Assembly (NCBI RefSeq): GCF_963929015.1
Contig: NZ_CAWVHE010000008.1
Location: forward strand, 6,892 to 70,891
DNA: 64,000 bases
Direction: 5' to 3'
From: Merdimonas sp963929015
GTDB taxonomy: Bacteria; Bacillota; Clostridia; Lachnospirales; Lachnospiraceae
Within the stretch, counting starts at the first letter, position 1. Each line of letters begins with the position of its first letter. Positions 16,624 through 24,531 of this stretch are shown in pieces. The position numbers and the translations under genes were made by a program. Below the pieces are notes generated by a model. The model was not told the origin of the DNA. It ran no database searches and worked only from the letters and a program-made list of their open reading frames with translations.

Positions 16624-17289
16624 ATGCGCCTTAGAAATATCCCCCGGGCAGGGGAAGTCCTCAGCGAGTGCAAAGAAGTTGTTAAGAATTATAAAGACCA
16701 GAAAAATGCCTGGAATACAGTCTTTGGGAATGACCATCCCATCCACATCGAGATCGGCATGGGAAAGGGCCAGTTCCTTCTTTCCCTGGCTGCCCACAAC
16801 CCGCAGATCAATTATATCGGGGTTGAGCGCTACTCCAGCGTGCTGCTCCGCGCTGTAGAAAAGTTTCAGCTTCTCCGCGAAGAACCTGCCGGACAGCCTT
16901 CCAATCTCCGGTTTCTCTGCATGGACGCAAGAGAACTGCCGGAAGTCTTTGGCCCCGGAGAAGTCGAAAAAATCTATCTTAATTTTTCCGATCCCTGGCC
17001 CAAAGCCCGCCACGCCAGACGACGCCTGACATCCGAAGCTTTCCTAAGTCTTTACGCCAGGATCCTTCCCGCCGGAGGTACGATAGAGTTCAAGACGGAC
17101 AACCGGTCTCTTTTTGATTTTTCCGTCGAAGAAGTCAGCCGGTCTTCTCTTTTTACCCTGACCGGGCAGACCTTTGATCTTCACCGGGATCCGCAGATGA
17201 GCCGGGACAATATCATGACTGAATACGAAGAAAAATTCTCTGCAGCCGGCAATCCGATCTGCAAGCTGACCGCCAGGCGGGATCTTTAG
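16624..17289 (+). CDS. trmB: tRNA (guanine-N7)-methyltransferase
   Basis: A 221-residue SAM-dependent methyltransferase that makes m7G46 in the tRNA variable loop. Motifs: EIGMGKGQFLL (SAM loop), YIGVERYSSVL, and the family signature YLNFSDPWPKARHARRRLT, then GGTIEFKTDN. An AAGGAGG site precedes the ATG. It is monocistronic or leads into the small gene and thioredoxin downstream. Confidence 0.96.
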   Translation: MRLRNIPRAGEVLSECKEVVKNYKDQKNAWNTVFGNDHPIHIEIGMGKGQFLLSLAAHNPQINYIGVERYSSVLLRAVEKFQLLREEPAGQPSNLRFLCMDARELPEVFGPGEVEKIYLNFSDPWPKARHARRRLTSEAFLSLYARILPAGGTIEFKTDNRSLFDFSVEEVSRSSLFTLTGQTFDLHRDPQMSRDNIMTEYEEKFSAAGNPICKLTARRDL

Positions 17290-17369
17290 ATCTCCGCCGT
17301 TTTTTCGCGCATATCTCTTCCTTCCCGCATATATTATATGAAAAAGACATCTTTGGAAGAGGAAAACAT

Positions 17370-17519
17370 ATGAAACATCCTGGACGCAGACATTTCCGGC
17401 AGACCATCCTGAAAACCATCTGCAAAAACCCTTTTTTTCGCAAATTCACCAGACGCTTTCTGGCTTCTATGAGGGAAGTCTTTCGCATTTTAAACCACGG
17501 ATACCGGGAGGTCCGCTGA
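17370..17519 (+). CDS. Small basic protein, 49 residues
   Basis: A short gene with a good ribosome site (AAGAGG 6 bases before ATG) and an internal GGGAGG that serves the next gene. The product is strongly basic and rich in phenylalanine and arginine, with aromatic-basic spacing that could form amphipathic helices (residues 9-45). It ends one base before the thioredoxin start codon, so the two are probably translationally coupled. I do not recognise a family. It could be a membrane-surface or nucleic-acid-binding peptide; that is speculation. Confidence 0.55.
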   Translation: MKHPGRRHFRQTILKTICKNPFFRKFTRRFLASMREVFRILNHGYREVR

Positions 17520-17520
17520 C

Positions 17521-17844
17521 ATGATCACTCTGACTGACCAGACCTTTTCTCCGGAAATCACCCGCGCGGCGCTTCCTGCCATCGTCATGTTCTACGCCGT
17601 CTGGTGTCCCCGGTGCGCGATGATGAAGCCGGTGGCAGAAGCTTTGGAACACCGGCTTGAAGGCCGGCTTCTTTTTTACAAAGTAGACACCGATGCTTCC
17701 CCGAATATCTCCGCTGTCTACGCTCCCGATCTGGTCCCTGCCTTCGTCTGTTTCCGCAACGGCCGCTGCCTTGGCTCCATGTGCGGGATCATTGACGAGA
17801 CTCTTCTGGAGCAGCGGATACAGAAAATCTTCAGAAATAGTTAA
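17521..17844 (+). CDS. Thioredoxin-family protein
   Basis: A 107-residue thioredoxin-fold protein with the active site WCPRC (normal thioredoxin is WCGPC) and the cis-proline in VPAFVCF. The valine-aspartate strand FYKVDTDASP is as in thioredoxins. It has two extra cysteines (CF near 80 and MCG near 88). There is no signal peptide, so it is cytoplasmic. The altered dipeptide between the cysteines would change the redox potential, so it may have a special partner rather than being the main thioredoxin. It is preceded by the 49-residue gene. Confidence 0.88.
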   Translation: MITLTDQTFSPEITRAALPAIVMFYAVWCPRCAMMKPVAEALEHRLEGRLLFYKVDTDASPNISAVYAPDLVPAFVCFRNGRCLGSMCGIIDETLLEQRIQKIFRNS

Positions 17845-17856
17845 TGGAGATTTTAT

Positions 17857-17884
17857 TTGCATTTCACAGGAGATGTGTTATGAT
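17857..17884 (+). promoter_or_regulatory. Promoter of DUF1002 gene
   Basis: TTGCAT, a 16-bp spacer and TATGAT, about 60 bp before the start codon. Confidence 0.55.
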
Positions 17885-17945
17885 ATGTGAGTCAAAAGCC
17901 AACAATGTATAAATAATAAGAAAAAGGGGGCCTGGTGCATTCACC

Positions 17946-19253
17946 ATGCATATGAAAAAAATGAAACGAACATTACCGGTAATTCTGGCAGCTGTCCTTT
18001 GTACGGCATCACTTCCGCTTGCTGTACAGGCAGACAGCTCCAAGGTTGTAACTCTGGGCGCAAATCTGACCGGGGAACAGAAAACGTCCATGTACGAATA
18101 TTTCGGAACCTCTGAAGATCAGGTACAGACCATTGAAGTCACCAATGCGGACGAACGCAAATACATGGAGGGCATTGCTTCCGAAGAGCAGATTGGTACC
18201 AGAACCTACAGTTGCTCTTATGTAGAGCCCACCTCTGACGGCGGCATCCAGGTGAAAGTTGCAAATCTGACGTATGTAACGAGTTCCATGATCGCAAGTA
18301 CTCTCACCACCTCTGGCGTAGAGAACTGCAACGTGGTAGCCGCGTCTCCCATCGCCGTATCCGGCACCGGAGCTCTGACCGGCATCATGATGGCCTATGA
18401 GACTGCCAGCGGCGAGACGCTCGACGAAGGACAGAAGGCGGCAGCCACCGAAGAGCTTGTCACCACCGGACAGCTTGCAGACGCGGTAGGCGATGAAGCA
18501 GCTACCGGCATCATGAACGACGTCAAAGAACAGGTGATCGGAGAAGGCCTCTCCGATCCTGCAGACATTCAGGATGCTGTAAGCGACGCTGCAAAGACTT
18601 ATAATATTACTCTGACAGAAGACCAGATGAACAAGATCACTTCCCTGATGGAGAATATCTCCCAGTACGATTATGATGTCAAAGCATTAAAAGAAACGCT
18701 GGACAACTTAAATGGTGAAAGCGGCGGCTTTTTCTCCAATCTGTGGGACACCATCACCGGATTCTTTGGCGGCGACACGGTAGGTGGCATTATCAATGAG
18801 ACCAAAGACGAGATCCTTGGCTCTGATGTTATCACAGACAGCACCCTGGAAGATTCTTCCTCAGAGGAGGAAACCGCAGATCCGGCGACAGACACCGAAG
18901 GAAGCGGCGGCGGACTCTGGGACCGCATCGTAAGTTTCTTCGAGAATCTCTTTGGCGGCAGTGATGAAGACGCATCTACGGAAGAAGAAACCACAGACGA
19001 GGCTTCCGATGCGCTTTCCGGCGAGTCCACGGACGAAGCTTCCGAGGATTCCGAAACGGTCACAGAAGAACCTTTTGCCGATGAGTCGGCAGACGCTGAC
19101 AGTGATCCTTCTGATACCGGCGTCACCGGAGGCGAATCCTCTTCCGACTCCGCAGCTGACAACACGACAGATGCCACAGGCGCAGATCCCCAGAATGGCG
19201 GCTCTGCAGACAGCCTGACAGGCGAAACTTCCGAACCTGCTGCTGCGAATTAA
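17946..19253 (+). CDS. Secreted DUF1002 protein with acidic tail
   Basis: A 435-residue exported protein. A Sec signal peptide (basic start, then LPVILAAVLCTASLPLAVQA) is followed by a DUF1002 domain (about residues 30-260), recognised by the TLGANLTGEQK, SSMIASTLTTSGVENCNV and AASPIAVSGTGALTGIM stretches. The rest is a low-complexity acidic tail containing two similar tryptophan/phenylalanine motifs, FFSNLWDTITGFFGGD and GLWDRIVSFFENLFGG, which look like amphipathic helices. There is no LPxTG anchor. The function of DUF1002 is unknown; secretion and sequence suggest an envelope role. The start is uncertain: ATG also at 17952 and 17961, and there is no well-placed ribosome site. Confidence 0.85.
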   Translation: MHMKKMKRTLPVILAAVLCTASLPLAVQADSSKVVTLGANLTGEQKTSMYEYFGTSEDQVQTIEVTNADERKYMEGIASEEQIGTRTYSCSYVEPTSDGGIQVKVANLTYVTSSMIASTLTTSGVENCNVVAASPIAVSGTGALTGIMMAYETASGETLDEGQKAAATEELVTTGQLADAVGDEAATGIMNDVKEQVIGEGLSDPADIQDAVSDAAKTYNITLTEDQMNKITSLMENISQYDYDVKALKETLDNLNGESGGFFSNLWDTITGFFGGDTVGGIINETKDEILGSDVITDSTLEDSSSEEETADPATDTEGSGGGLWDRIVSFFENLFGGSDEDASTEEETTDEASDALSGESTDEASEDSETVTEEPFADESADADSDPSDTGVTGGESSSDSAADNTTDATGADPQNGGSADSLTGETSEPAAAN

Positions 19254-19289
19254 AACAAAACTGCCCTGCTCTGGCAGGCGCACCACCAT

Positions 19290-19328
19290 AAGAAAGAGAG
19301 CGTATGATCTTCATACGCTCTCTTTCTT
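19290..19328. terminator. Shared terminator hairpin
   Basis: A perfect 18-bp stem (AAGAAAGAGAGCGTATGA and complement) with a TCT loop between the convergent DUF1002 gene and glgB. The T-content after the stem is low in both directions, but the stem position fits termination of both transcripts. Confidence 0.7.
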
Positions 19329-19408
19329 CCTATATCTCAGCTTATCAGAAAGTCAATCAGCCATTTCATCTGCATCCTGCAGTTGGCAAAAGAATCCAAA
19401 ATTCACAA

Positions 19409-21319
19409 TTAAAACTCAAAAATCGCCACCCCGTAAGGAGACAGAGGATATGCGAAGGAGTAGGGTCTTCCGTCACATTCCTGCTTTACGCCTTTGTAGA
19501 CTGCCGGTTTCTTGCGTCCGTTTCCGCCGTACTGCTCCTCATCGCTGTCCATCACCAGCTTGTACTGCTTTCTTCTTGGCACTCCCACGCGATAATCCGC
19601 CCATTCCATAGGAGTGAAGTTGCAGACAAACAACAGATTCTTCTTGCCATCTTTGGAGTGTCTCATAAAACTGAAGATGCTGCGGTACCGGTCGTCAGCA
19701 TTAATCCACTCAAAGCCCTCCCAGGAAGCGTCCATTTCATATAACGCCTTATTCTTTTTATAGAGATGCAGAAGATCCCGGAACCAGTTCTGGATCGCCT
19801 GGTGCTCTTTTTCCGCCAGCAGGAACCAGTCCAGTTCTCTTTCTTCGCTCCACTCTCTTAACTGGGCGAATTCCTGTCCCATAAAGAGCAGCTTCTTGCC
19901 CACATGCCCGATCATAAATGCGTAACCCACTTTCAGATTGGCATACTTGTCAAATCCAAGCCCGGGCATCTTATTGAGCATGGAACACTTCAGATGTACC
20001 ACCTCGTCATGAGACAGCACCAGGATGTAGTTCTCACTGTACGCATAGCTCATGGCAAAGGTCATCAGGTTGTGATTGTCTTTGCGGAAATAGGGATCCA
20101 GCTTCATATATTCTGTAAAGTCGTGCATCCATCCCATATTCCACTTCAGGCTGAATCCCAGCCCGTCTTCTTCTACCGGACCTGTCACCATCGGCCACGC
20201 CGTAGACTCCTCTGCGATCATCAGCGCGCCCGGATTTCTTCCCAGCAGCACAGAATTCAGGTGTTTAAAGAAATCAATGGCCTCCAGGTTTTTGTTTCCG
20301 CCATATTTGTTGGCCACCCACTGACCATCCTGCTTGCCGTAGTCCAGATAAAGCATGGACGCCACTGCATCTACCCGCAGGCCGTCTACATGGAACTCTT
20401 CCACCCAGTACAACGCGTTGGAAATCAGGAAATTCCGCACTTCATTCTTTCCATAGTCAAAGATCTTGGTGCCCCAGTCCGGGTGTTCTCCTTTTCTTGG
20501 ATCCTGATATTCAAAGGTAGGCGTGCCGTCAAAATCCGCAAGCCCGTGGGCGTCTCTCGGGAAATGCGCCGGTACCCAGTCCAGGATGACTCCGATCTTA
20601 TTCCTGTGGAAATAATTTACCATCCACGCAAAATCCTCCGGCGTCCCGTATCTGGATGTGGGTGCGAAATATCCTGTCACCTGGTAGCCCCAGGAACCAT
20701 CAAAAGGATGCTCCGCGATCCCGATCAGCTCGATGTGCGTGTATCCCATATATTTCATGTACTCGACGGCGTCTTTTGCAAATTCCCGGTATGTGTAGAA
20801 TCCCTCATCCTCCCGGCCCGGATGCCGTTTCCAGGAACCGATGTGCGCTTCATAAACAGACATTGGCTCCCTGGTATGATCCCATGTTTTCCGCTGTTCC
20901 ATCCAGGCGGAATCCGACCATTTTATATGGGACAGATCATAGACTTTCGATGCCGTTCCCGGCCGGAGTTCTGCATGAAATGCAAACGGATCTGCCTTGA
21001 AGATAAATTCCCCTTTATAAGTCTCTATGCAGTACTTGTACATATCATACTGCCTGACCCCTGGAATGAAGCAGGTATAAATTCCCAGAGGCTCCTCTCT
21101 TTCCATGGGATTCGCCTGGGTATCCCAGTCATTGAATTCCCCCACCACGGATACACTCTGTGCGTGAGGCGCCCATACCGCGAAATATACCCCTTCCGTT
21201 TTACCCTTCCGGACAAGATGGGCTCCCAGCTTCTTATAAATCTCATAATGGTTCCCCTGTCCGAAGAGATACTGATCCAGTTCTCCTACTTCATATGGTT
21301 TCTTTCTCTTTTTTGCCAT
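19409..21319 (-). CDS. glgB: 1,4-alpha-glucan branching enzyme
   Basis: A GH13 branching enzyme of 636 residues that makes alpha-1,6 branches in glycogen. An N-terminal CBM48 domain (residues about 20-110) is followed by the barrel with DGLRVDAVASM (nucleophile aspartate), LMIAEESTAWP (acid/base glutamate) and LSHDEVVH (transition-state aspartate). The start is taken at MAKKRKKPYEVGELD (21319), with GGGGG 6 bases upstream; an ATG five codons earlier is possible. No other glycogen genes are nearby. A promoter -10 (TATAAT) and a GGACTCG/CGAGTCC hairpin (21351-21368) lie upstream. Confidence 0.96.
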   Translation of the reverse strand: MAKKRKKPYEVGELDQYLFGQGNHYEIYKKLGAHLVRKGKTEGVYFAVWAPHAQSVSVVGEFNDWDTQANPMEREEPLGIYTCFIPGVRQYDMYKYCIETYKGEFIFKADPFAFHAELRPGTASKVYDLSHIKWSDSAWMEQRKTWDHTREPMSVYEAHIGSWKRHPGREDEGFYTYREFAKDAVEYMKYMGYTHIELIGIAEHPFDGSWGYQVTGYFAPTSRYGTPEDFAWMVNYFHRNKIGVILDWVPAHFPRDAHGLADFDGTPTFEYQDPRKGEHPDWGTKIFDYGKNEVRNFLISNALYWVEEFHVDGLRVDAVASMLYLDYGKQDGQWVANKYGGNKNLEAIDFFKHLNSVLLGRNPGALMIAEESTAWPMVTGPVEEDGLGFSLKWNMGWMHDFTEYMKLDPYFRKDNHNLMTFAMSYAYSENYILVLSHDEVVHLKCSMLNKMPGLGFDKYANLKVGYAFMIGHVGKKLLFMGQEFAQLREWSEERELDWFLLAEKEHQAIQNWFRDLLHLYKKNKALYEMDASWEGFEWINADDRYRSIFSFMRHSKDGKKNLLFVCNFTPMEWADYRVGVPRRKQYKLVMDSDEEQYGGNGRKKPAVYKGVKQECDGRPYSFAYPLSPYGVAIFEF

Positions 21320-21408
21320 ATCGAACCCCCACATTTCTATCCTGTTCTGGACTCGCGGGCGAGTCCTGCGCCCTCACGGAGCGTATATCCATATTATACT
21401 TTAGATAG

Positions 21409-21462
21409 TCAAAAAAAAAAAGAGTTTTGACAAATCTATCTGTCAAAACTCTTATTTTTTTG
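21409..21462. terminator. Bidirectional terminator after P-loop gene
   Basis: The 13-bp stem AAGAGTTTTGACA/TGTCAAAACTCTT with loop AATCTATC is flanked by a run of more than ten A on one side and seven T on the other. It is a strong factor-independent terminator for the minus-strand 971-residue gene and prevents read-through into glgB. Confidence 0.9.
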
Positions 21463-21463
21463 A

Positions 21464-24379
21464 TTAAATCTTAAAATCTTCTTCTTTCAGAATAATTCTG
21501 TCAGACTCATCAGTTCCCTTCTTAAACACCCGTCTGGCAAGATGCTTTACATTTGCTTTCTGGGAATGTTCAATGGCTTCATCCATAATCTCTTTTACTT
21601 CCGCAACAGATACCGCATGGTCCTCTCTCTGCATCACATCGATCCTGCTGTAGAGCGCCAGGATTCCCATCTCGTCCAGCTTGTATCCATTTTCTTTTGC
21701 GTAAGTCTGACCAAAGGTTACCAGTTCATCATTGATGAATACCGGGAGTTCCAGCCTGGAAGTAAATTTCTTTTTAAATTCCGGACTGATCGCCAGCATC
21801 CTCTCCAGAGGCTTCCTCTGATCTTCCAGTACAAACAGAAGCTCGCCCGTCTTCTTTTCCATCAGATAGTTTAATTCCTTGATGGTTCTGGAATTCAGTT
21901 TGCCCGCTTTCTCAATGATAATGGCTCCGCCCTTAAGTTTCTGGATAATGTTGGTCAGTTCCTTTTTATTCAAAGATTCGCCGGTAACAATGGCAACTTT
22001 TCCCTGCTTCAGATTTCTCTGCTTCTGGATCGCCTTTACAATATCAACTGCCAGAACCGTTTTCCCGGATCCTTTTCTTCCCACAACCAGAAGATTTCCT
22101 GTCTTGGAAGTTCCTTCTCTCTGGGCTCTCCTGTCATTATCCAGCACTTCTACGATCTGCTCGCTCATGCCTCTGACCGGAACGAAATAAGAGAATAACT
22201 TTTTCTGTTCCTCTGTCAGTCCGGCCTTCAGGCCAATCTCGCTGGTAGCGCTTAAGTCATATCTTCCGGTTACTACAAAGCCGGTATCAAAAGGAACACC
22301 GCTTCCCTTGGACTTCTTGATCCGTTCCTGGATCTCCTCCTCGGAAGGCTCTTCAATCTCCAGATCTTCTACATCAAAGGCTTCTTCCTCCGGCTCATCG
22401 TCCTCAAAGTCCTCTTCGTCCAGATCCTCTTCCGATTCATCCCCGTCGAAGTCTTCTTCCTCGAAGTCTTCCTCATCGAACTCGTCCTCGTCAAAGTCCT
22501 CTTCCTCGAAATCTTCCTCATCGAACTCGTCCTCGTCAAAGTCCTCTTCCTCGAAATCTTCCTCATCGAACTCGTCTTCGTCAAAGTCCTCTTCGGCCTC
22601 ATCCTCGTCGAAGTCTTCCTCATCAAAGTCCTCTTCGGCCTCATCTTCGTCGAAGTCTTCCTCATCAAAGTCCTCTTCCTCGAACTCGTCTTCGTCAAGA
22701 GCTTCCTCTCCGAAATCTTCTTCAAAGTCTTCCTCATCAAAGTCCTCTTCCTCGAACTCGTCTTCGTCAAGAGCTTCTTCCAGGTCGTCTTCGTCAAGAT
22801 CCTCTTCGTCGAAGTCTTCCCAGAACTCCTCATCTTCTGGTTCAGAATCTTCCTGTTCAGGATTCTGATTCATTTCTGCCACCAGTCTTACCAGATCATC
22901 CGGAATCCTCTGGGTTTTTCCTTCTCCGGCAATTCCGGCTTCCGCAGCTTCTGCGGCCTTCCTTGCTTTTTCTGCTTCCGCGGCCTTTCTCGCTTCCTCA
23001 GCTTCTGCGGCCTTCCTTGCTTTTTCTGCTTCCGCGACCTTTCTCGCTTCCTCGGCTTCTGCGGCCTTTCTCGCTTCCTCGGCTTCTGCGGCCTTCCTTG
23101 CTTTTTCTGCTTCCGCGGCCTTTCTTGCTCTCTCTGCCTCTGCAGCTTTACGCTCGACTTCTTTGCGTTCTTCTTCTTTCCGGCGATCTGCCTCTTCCCG
23201 CTCTTTCTGGAGCCGTTCCTCGTCCTTTACCTTCTGTTCGGCGATGGCCTGTGCGTGTTCTTTCTGCTTTTCTTCCCACTCCTGCAAGATGTCGTCGATC
23301 CGCATCTGGCTGGTGATCCGAAGATCTTCTTCCTTCTTTTCCATTGCCTCTTTTTCAATATTAATACCGCTTGCAAGCGCAACGCCGGTCGCAAGCGCTT
23401 CTTCTAATGTAGCGCCACGCACCACCTGAGTGATCGCGGAATGCTTCTTCTCTTCCGGCTCATCCGTGGATCCTTCCATCTCTTCCACTTCCCGTACCAG
23501 GTCAACGGATGGGATTTCTTCTGCTTCCGGAACTTCTTCCACAGCTTCCTCTGCTTCCGGGATCTCTTCTTCTACAGCTTCTTCTGTCTCAGAAACCTCT
23601 TCTTCCACAGCTTCTTCTGTCTCAGAAATCTCTTCTTCCACAACTTCTTCTGTCTCCGGGATCTCTTCTTCTACGGCTTCCTCTGCCTCTGAAACCTCTG
23701 CTTCCACAACTTCTTCCGCTTCTTTAACAGCTTCTGCCCTGCGAACCTTCTTCACAGCGCCCGGTCTGCTGTCGTACTTTTCCTGCTGCAGCGGCGTCAG
23801 TGGTTTATACTTCATTTTCAGTTCCATTGCCTTATATACATATTCGCCCTCACTGAACCAGAGGATCAGATCATCACACTCTTCCAGACATTCTGCGGTC
23901 ATCCCCGCCTCGTGATAAAGAGCGGCCAGCTCATACGCCCATTTTTCCACATACTCCGCTTTCTTAAATTCCTCCAGAGCCTGGATCTGCTCTGTAAGCG
24001 GCGCTCCCTGCGCCCGAAGAATCTTGTATTTTAATATGTACTGATTGGGATCCCTCGGTGCAAGTTTTACATATTCTTCATAACAGTCAGACGCCTCTTC
24101 CACATCATTGATCTTCAGTGCGAGCATCCCCAGGCGATACACGATCTTCCTGCTCCCCGGAGATCTGTCAAATGCGGTAAACAGGATGTCCCTGCTCTTC
24201 TGATACTCGTTATTGTATTCATAAATCTCACTGACCGTATTGAGCATAGAGGCACTTTTTACCCTGCGCCAGTCAATGGTATCTGCGATCTCCATCGCCT
24301 TCTTATACTCTTTCTTTTCCAGATACTCCAGCATCTGTTCTGTTTTTACCCGATATTCATATTTATCCAAAACGCTCAC
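21464..24379 (-). CDS. TPR, acidic low-complexity and P-loop ATPase protein
   Basis: A 971-residue cytoplasmic protein of unknown role. Residues 1-200 look like tetratricopeptide repeats. Residues 215-290 hold E/V-rich repeats of the type EEEIPETEEAV. Residues 380-480 form a charged helix with repeated ARKAAEAE units. Residues 510-680 are almost only D, E and F in repeats such as DEDEFDEEDFEEEDF. The C-terminal 720-960 is a P-loop ATPase with Walker A GRKGSGKT (767-774) and a degenerate Walker B, AIIIEKAGKL (819-828), where CbbX/SpoVK-type AAA proteins have DE. It is monocistronic with its own promoter (24420-24448) and terminator. I infer a scaffold or remodelling factor; no partner is visible. 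Confidence 0.85.
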   Translation of the reverse strand: MSVLDKYEYRVKTEQMLEYLEKKEYKKAMEIADTIDWRRVKSASMLNTVSEIYEYNNEYQKSRDILFTAFDRSPGSRKIVYRLGMLALKINDVEEASDCYEEYVKLAPRDPNQYILKYKILRAQGAPLTEQIQALEEFKKAEYVEKWAYELAALYHEAGMTAECLEECDDLILWFSEGEYVYKAMELKMKYKPLTPLQQEKYDSRPGAVKKVRRAEAVKEAEEVVEAEVSEAEEAVEEEIPETEEVVEEEISETEEAVEEEVSETEEAVEEEIPEAEEAVEEVPEAEEIPSVDLVREVEEMEGSTDEPEEKKHSAITQVVRGATLEEALATGVALASGINIEKEAMEKKEEDLRITSQMRIDDILQEWEEKQKEHAQAIAEQKVKDEERLQKEREEADRRKEEERKEVERKAAEAERARKAAEAEKARKAAEAEEARKAAEAEEARKVAEAEKARKAAEAEEARKAAEAEKARKAAEAAEAGIAGEGKTQRIPDDLVRLVAEMNQNPEQEDSEPEDEEFWEDFDEEDLDEDDLEEALDEDEFEEEDFDEEDFEEDFGEEALDEDEFEEEDFDEEDFDEDEAEEDFDEEDFDEDEAEEDFDEDEFDEEDFEEEDFDEDEFDEEDFEEEDFDEDEFDEEDFEEEDFDGDESEEDLDEEDFEDDEPEEEAFDVEDLEIEEPSEEEIQERIKKSKGSGVPFDTGFVVTGRYDLSATSEIGLKAGLTEEQKKLFSYFVPVRGMSEQIVEVLDNDRRAQREGTSKTGNLLVVGRKGSGKTVLAVDIVKAIQKQRNLKQGKVAIVTGESLNKKELTNIIQKLKGGAIIIEKAGKLNSRTIKELNYLMEKKTGELLFVLEDQRKPLERMLAISPEFKKKFTSRLELPVFINDELVTFGQTYAKENGYKLDEMGILALYSRIDVMQREDHAVSVAEVKEIMDEAIEHSQKANVKHLARRVFKKGTDESDRIILKEEDFKI

Positions 24380-24419
24380 CTCAAAATATACTTTCCTATT
24401 TTAGAATTATACTTCTATT

Positions 24420-24448
24420 AGTTTATCATACGCCTTATCTATTGTCAA
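24420..24448 (-). promoter_or_regulatory. Promoter of the P-loop protein gene
   Basis: On the minus strand, perfect TTGACA, a 17-bp spacer and TAAACT, 41 bp upstream of the start codon. Confidence 0.7.
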
Positions 24449-24487
24449 AATATACACGAATATTTGTTACAAAAATATTACATTTTG

Positions 24488-24496
24488 TGGTATGAT
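24488..24496 (+). promoter_or_regulatory. Extended -10 of the dehydrogenase gene
   Basis: TGGTATGAT fits an extended -10 element (TG-n-TATGAT) 35 bp before the ATG; no clear -35 is present. A strong AAGGAGGTG ribosome site follows. Confidence 0.5.
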
Positions 24497-24531
24497 ACAG
24501 GTATATCAGACTTTCAATAAGGAGGTGCATC

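Noticed and set aside
17213..17488. 91-residue minus-strand frame over the end of trmB
   Set aside because: It overlaps the plus-strand 49-codon gene and trmB; no ribosome site on the minus strand.
19904..21430. 508-residue plus-strand frame
   Set aside because: It is antisense to glgB, has no family motifs and its composition is that of a complementary strand.
22308..22868. Serine-rich 186-residue plus-strand frame and a 154-residue T/K/R-rich minus frame
   Set aside because: Both are shadows of the acidic repeat of the 971-residue protein in other frames.
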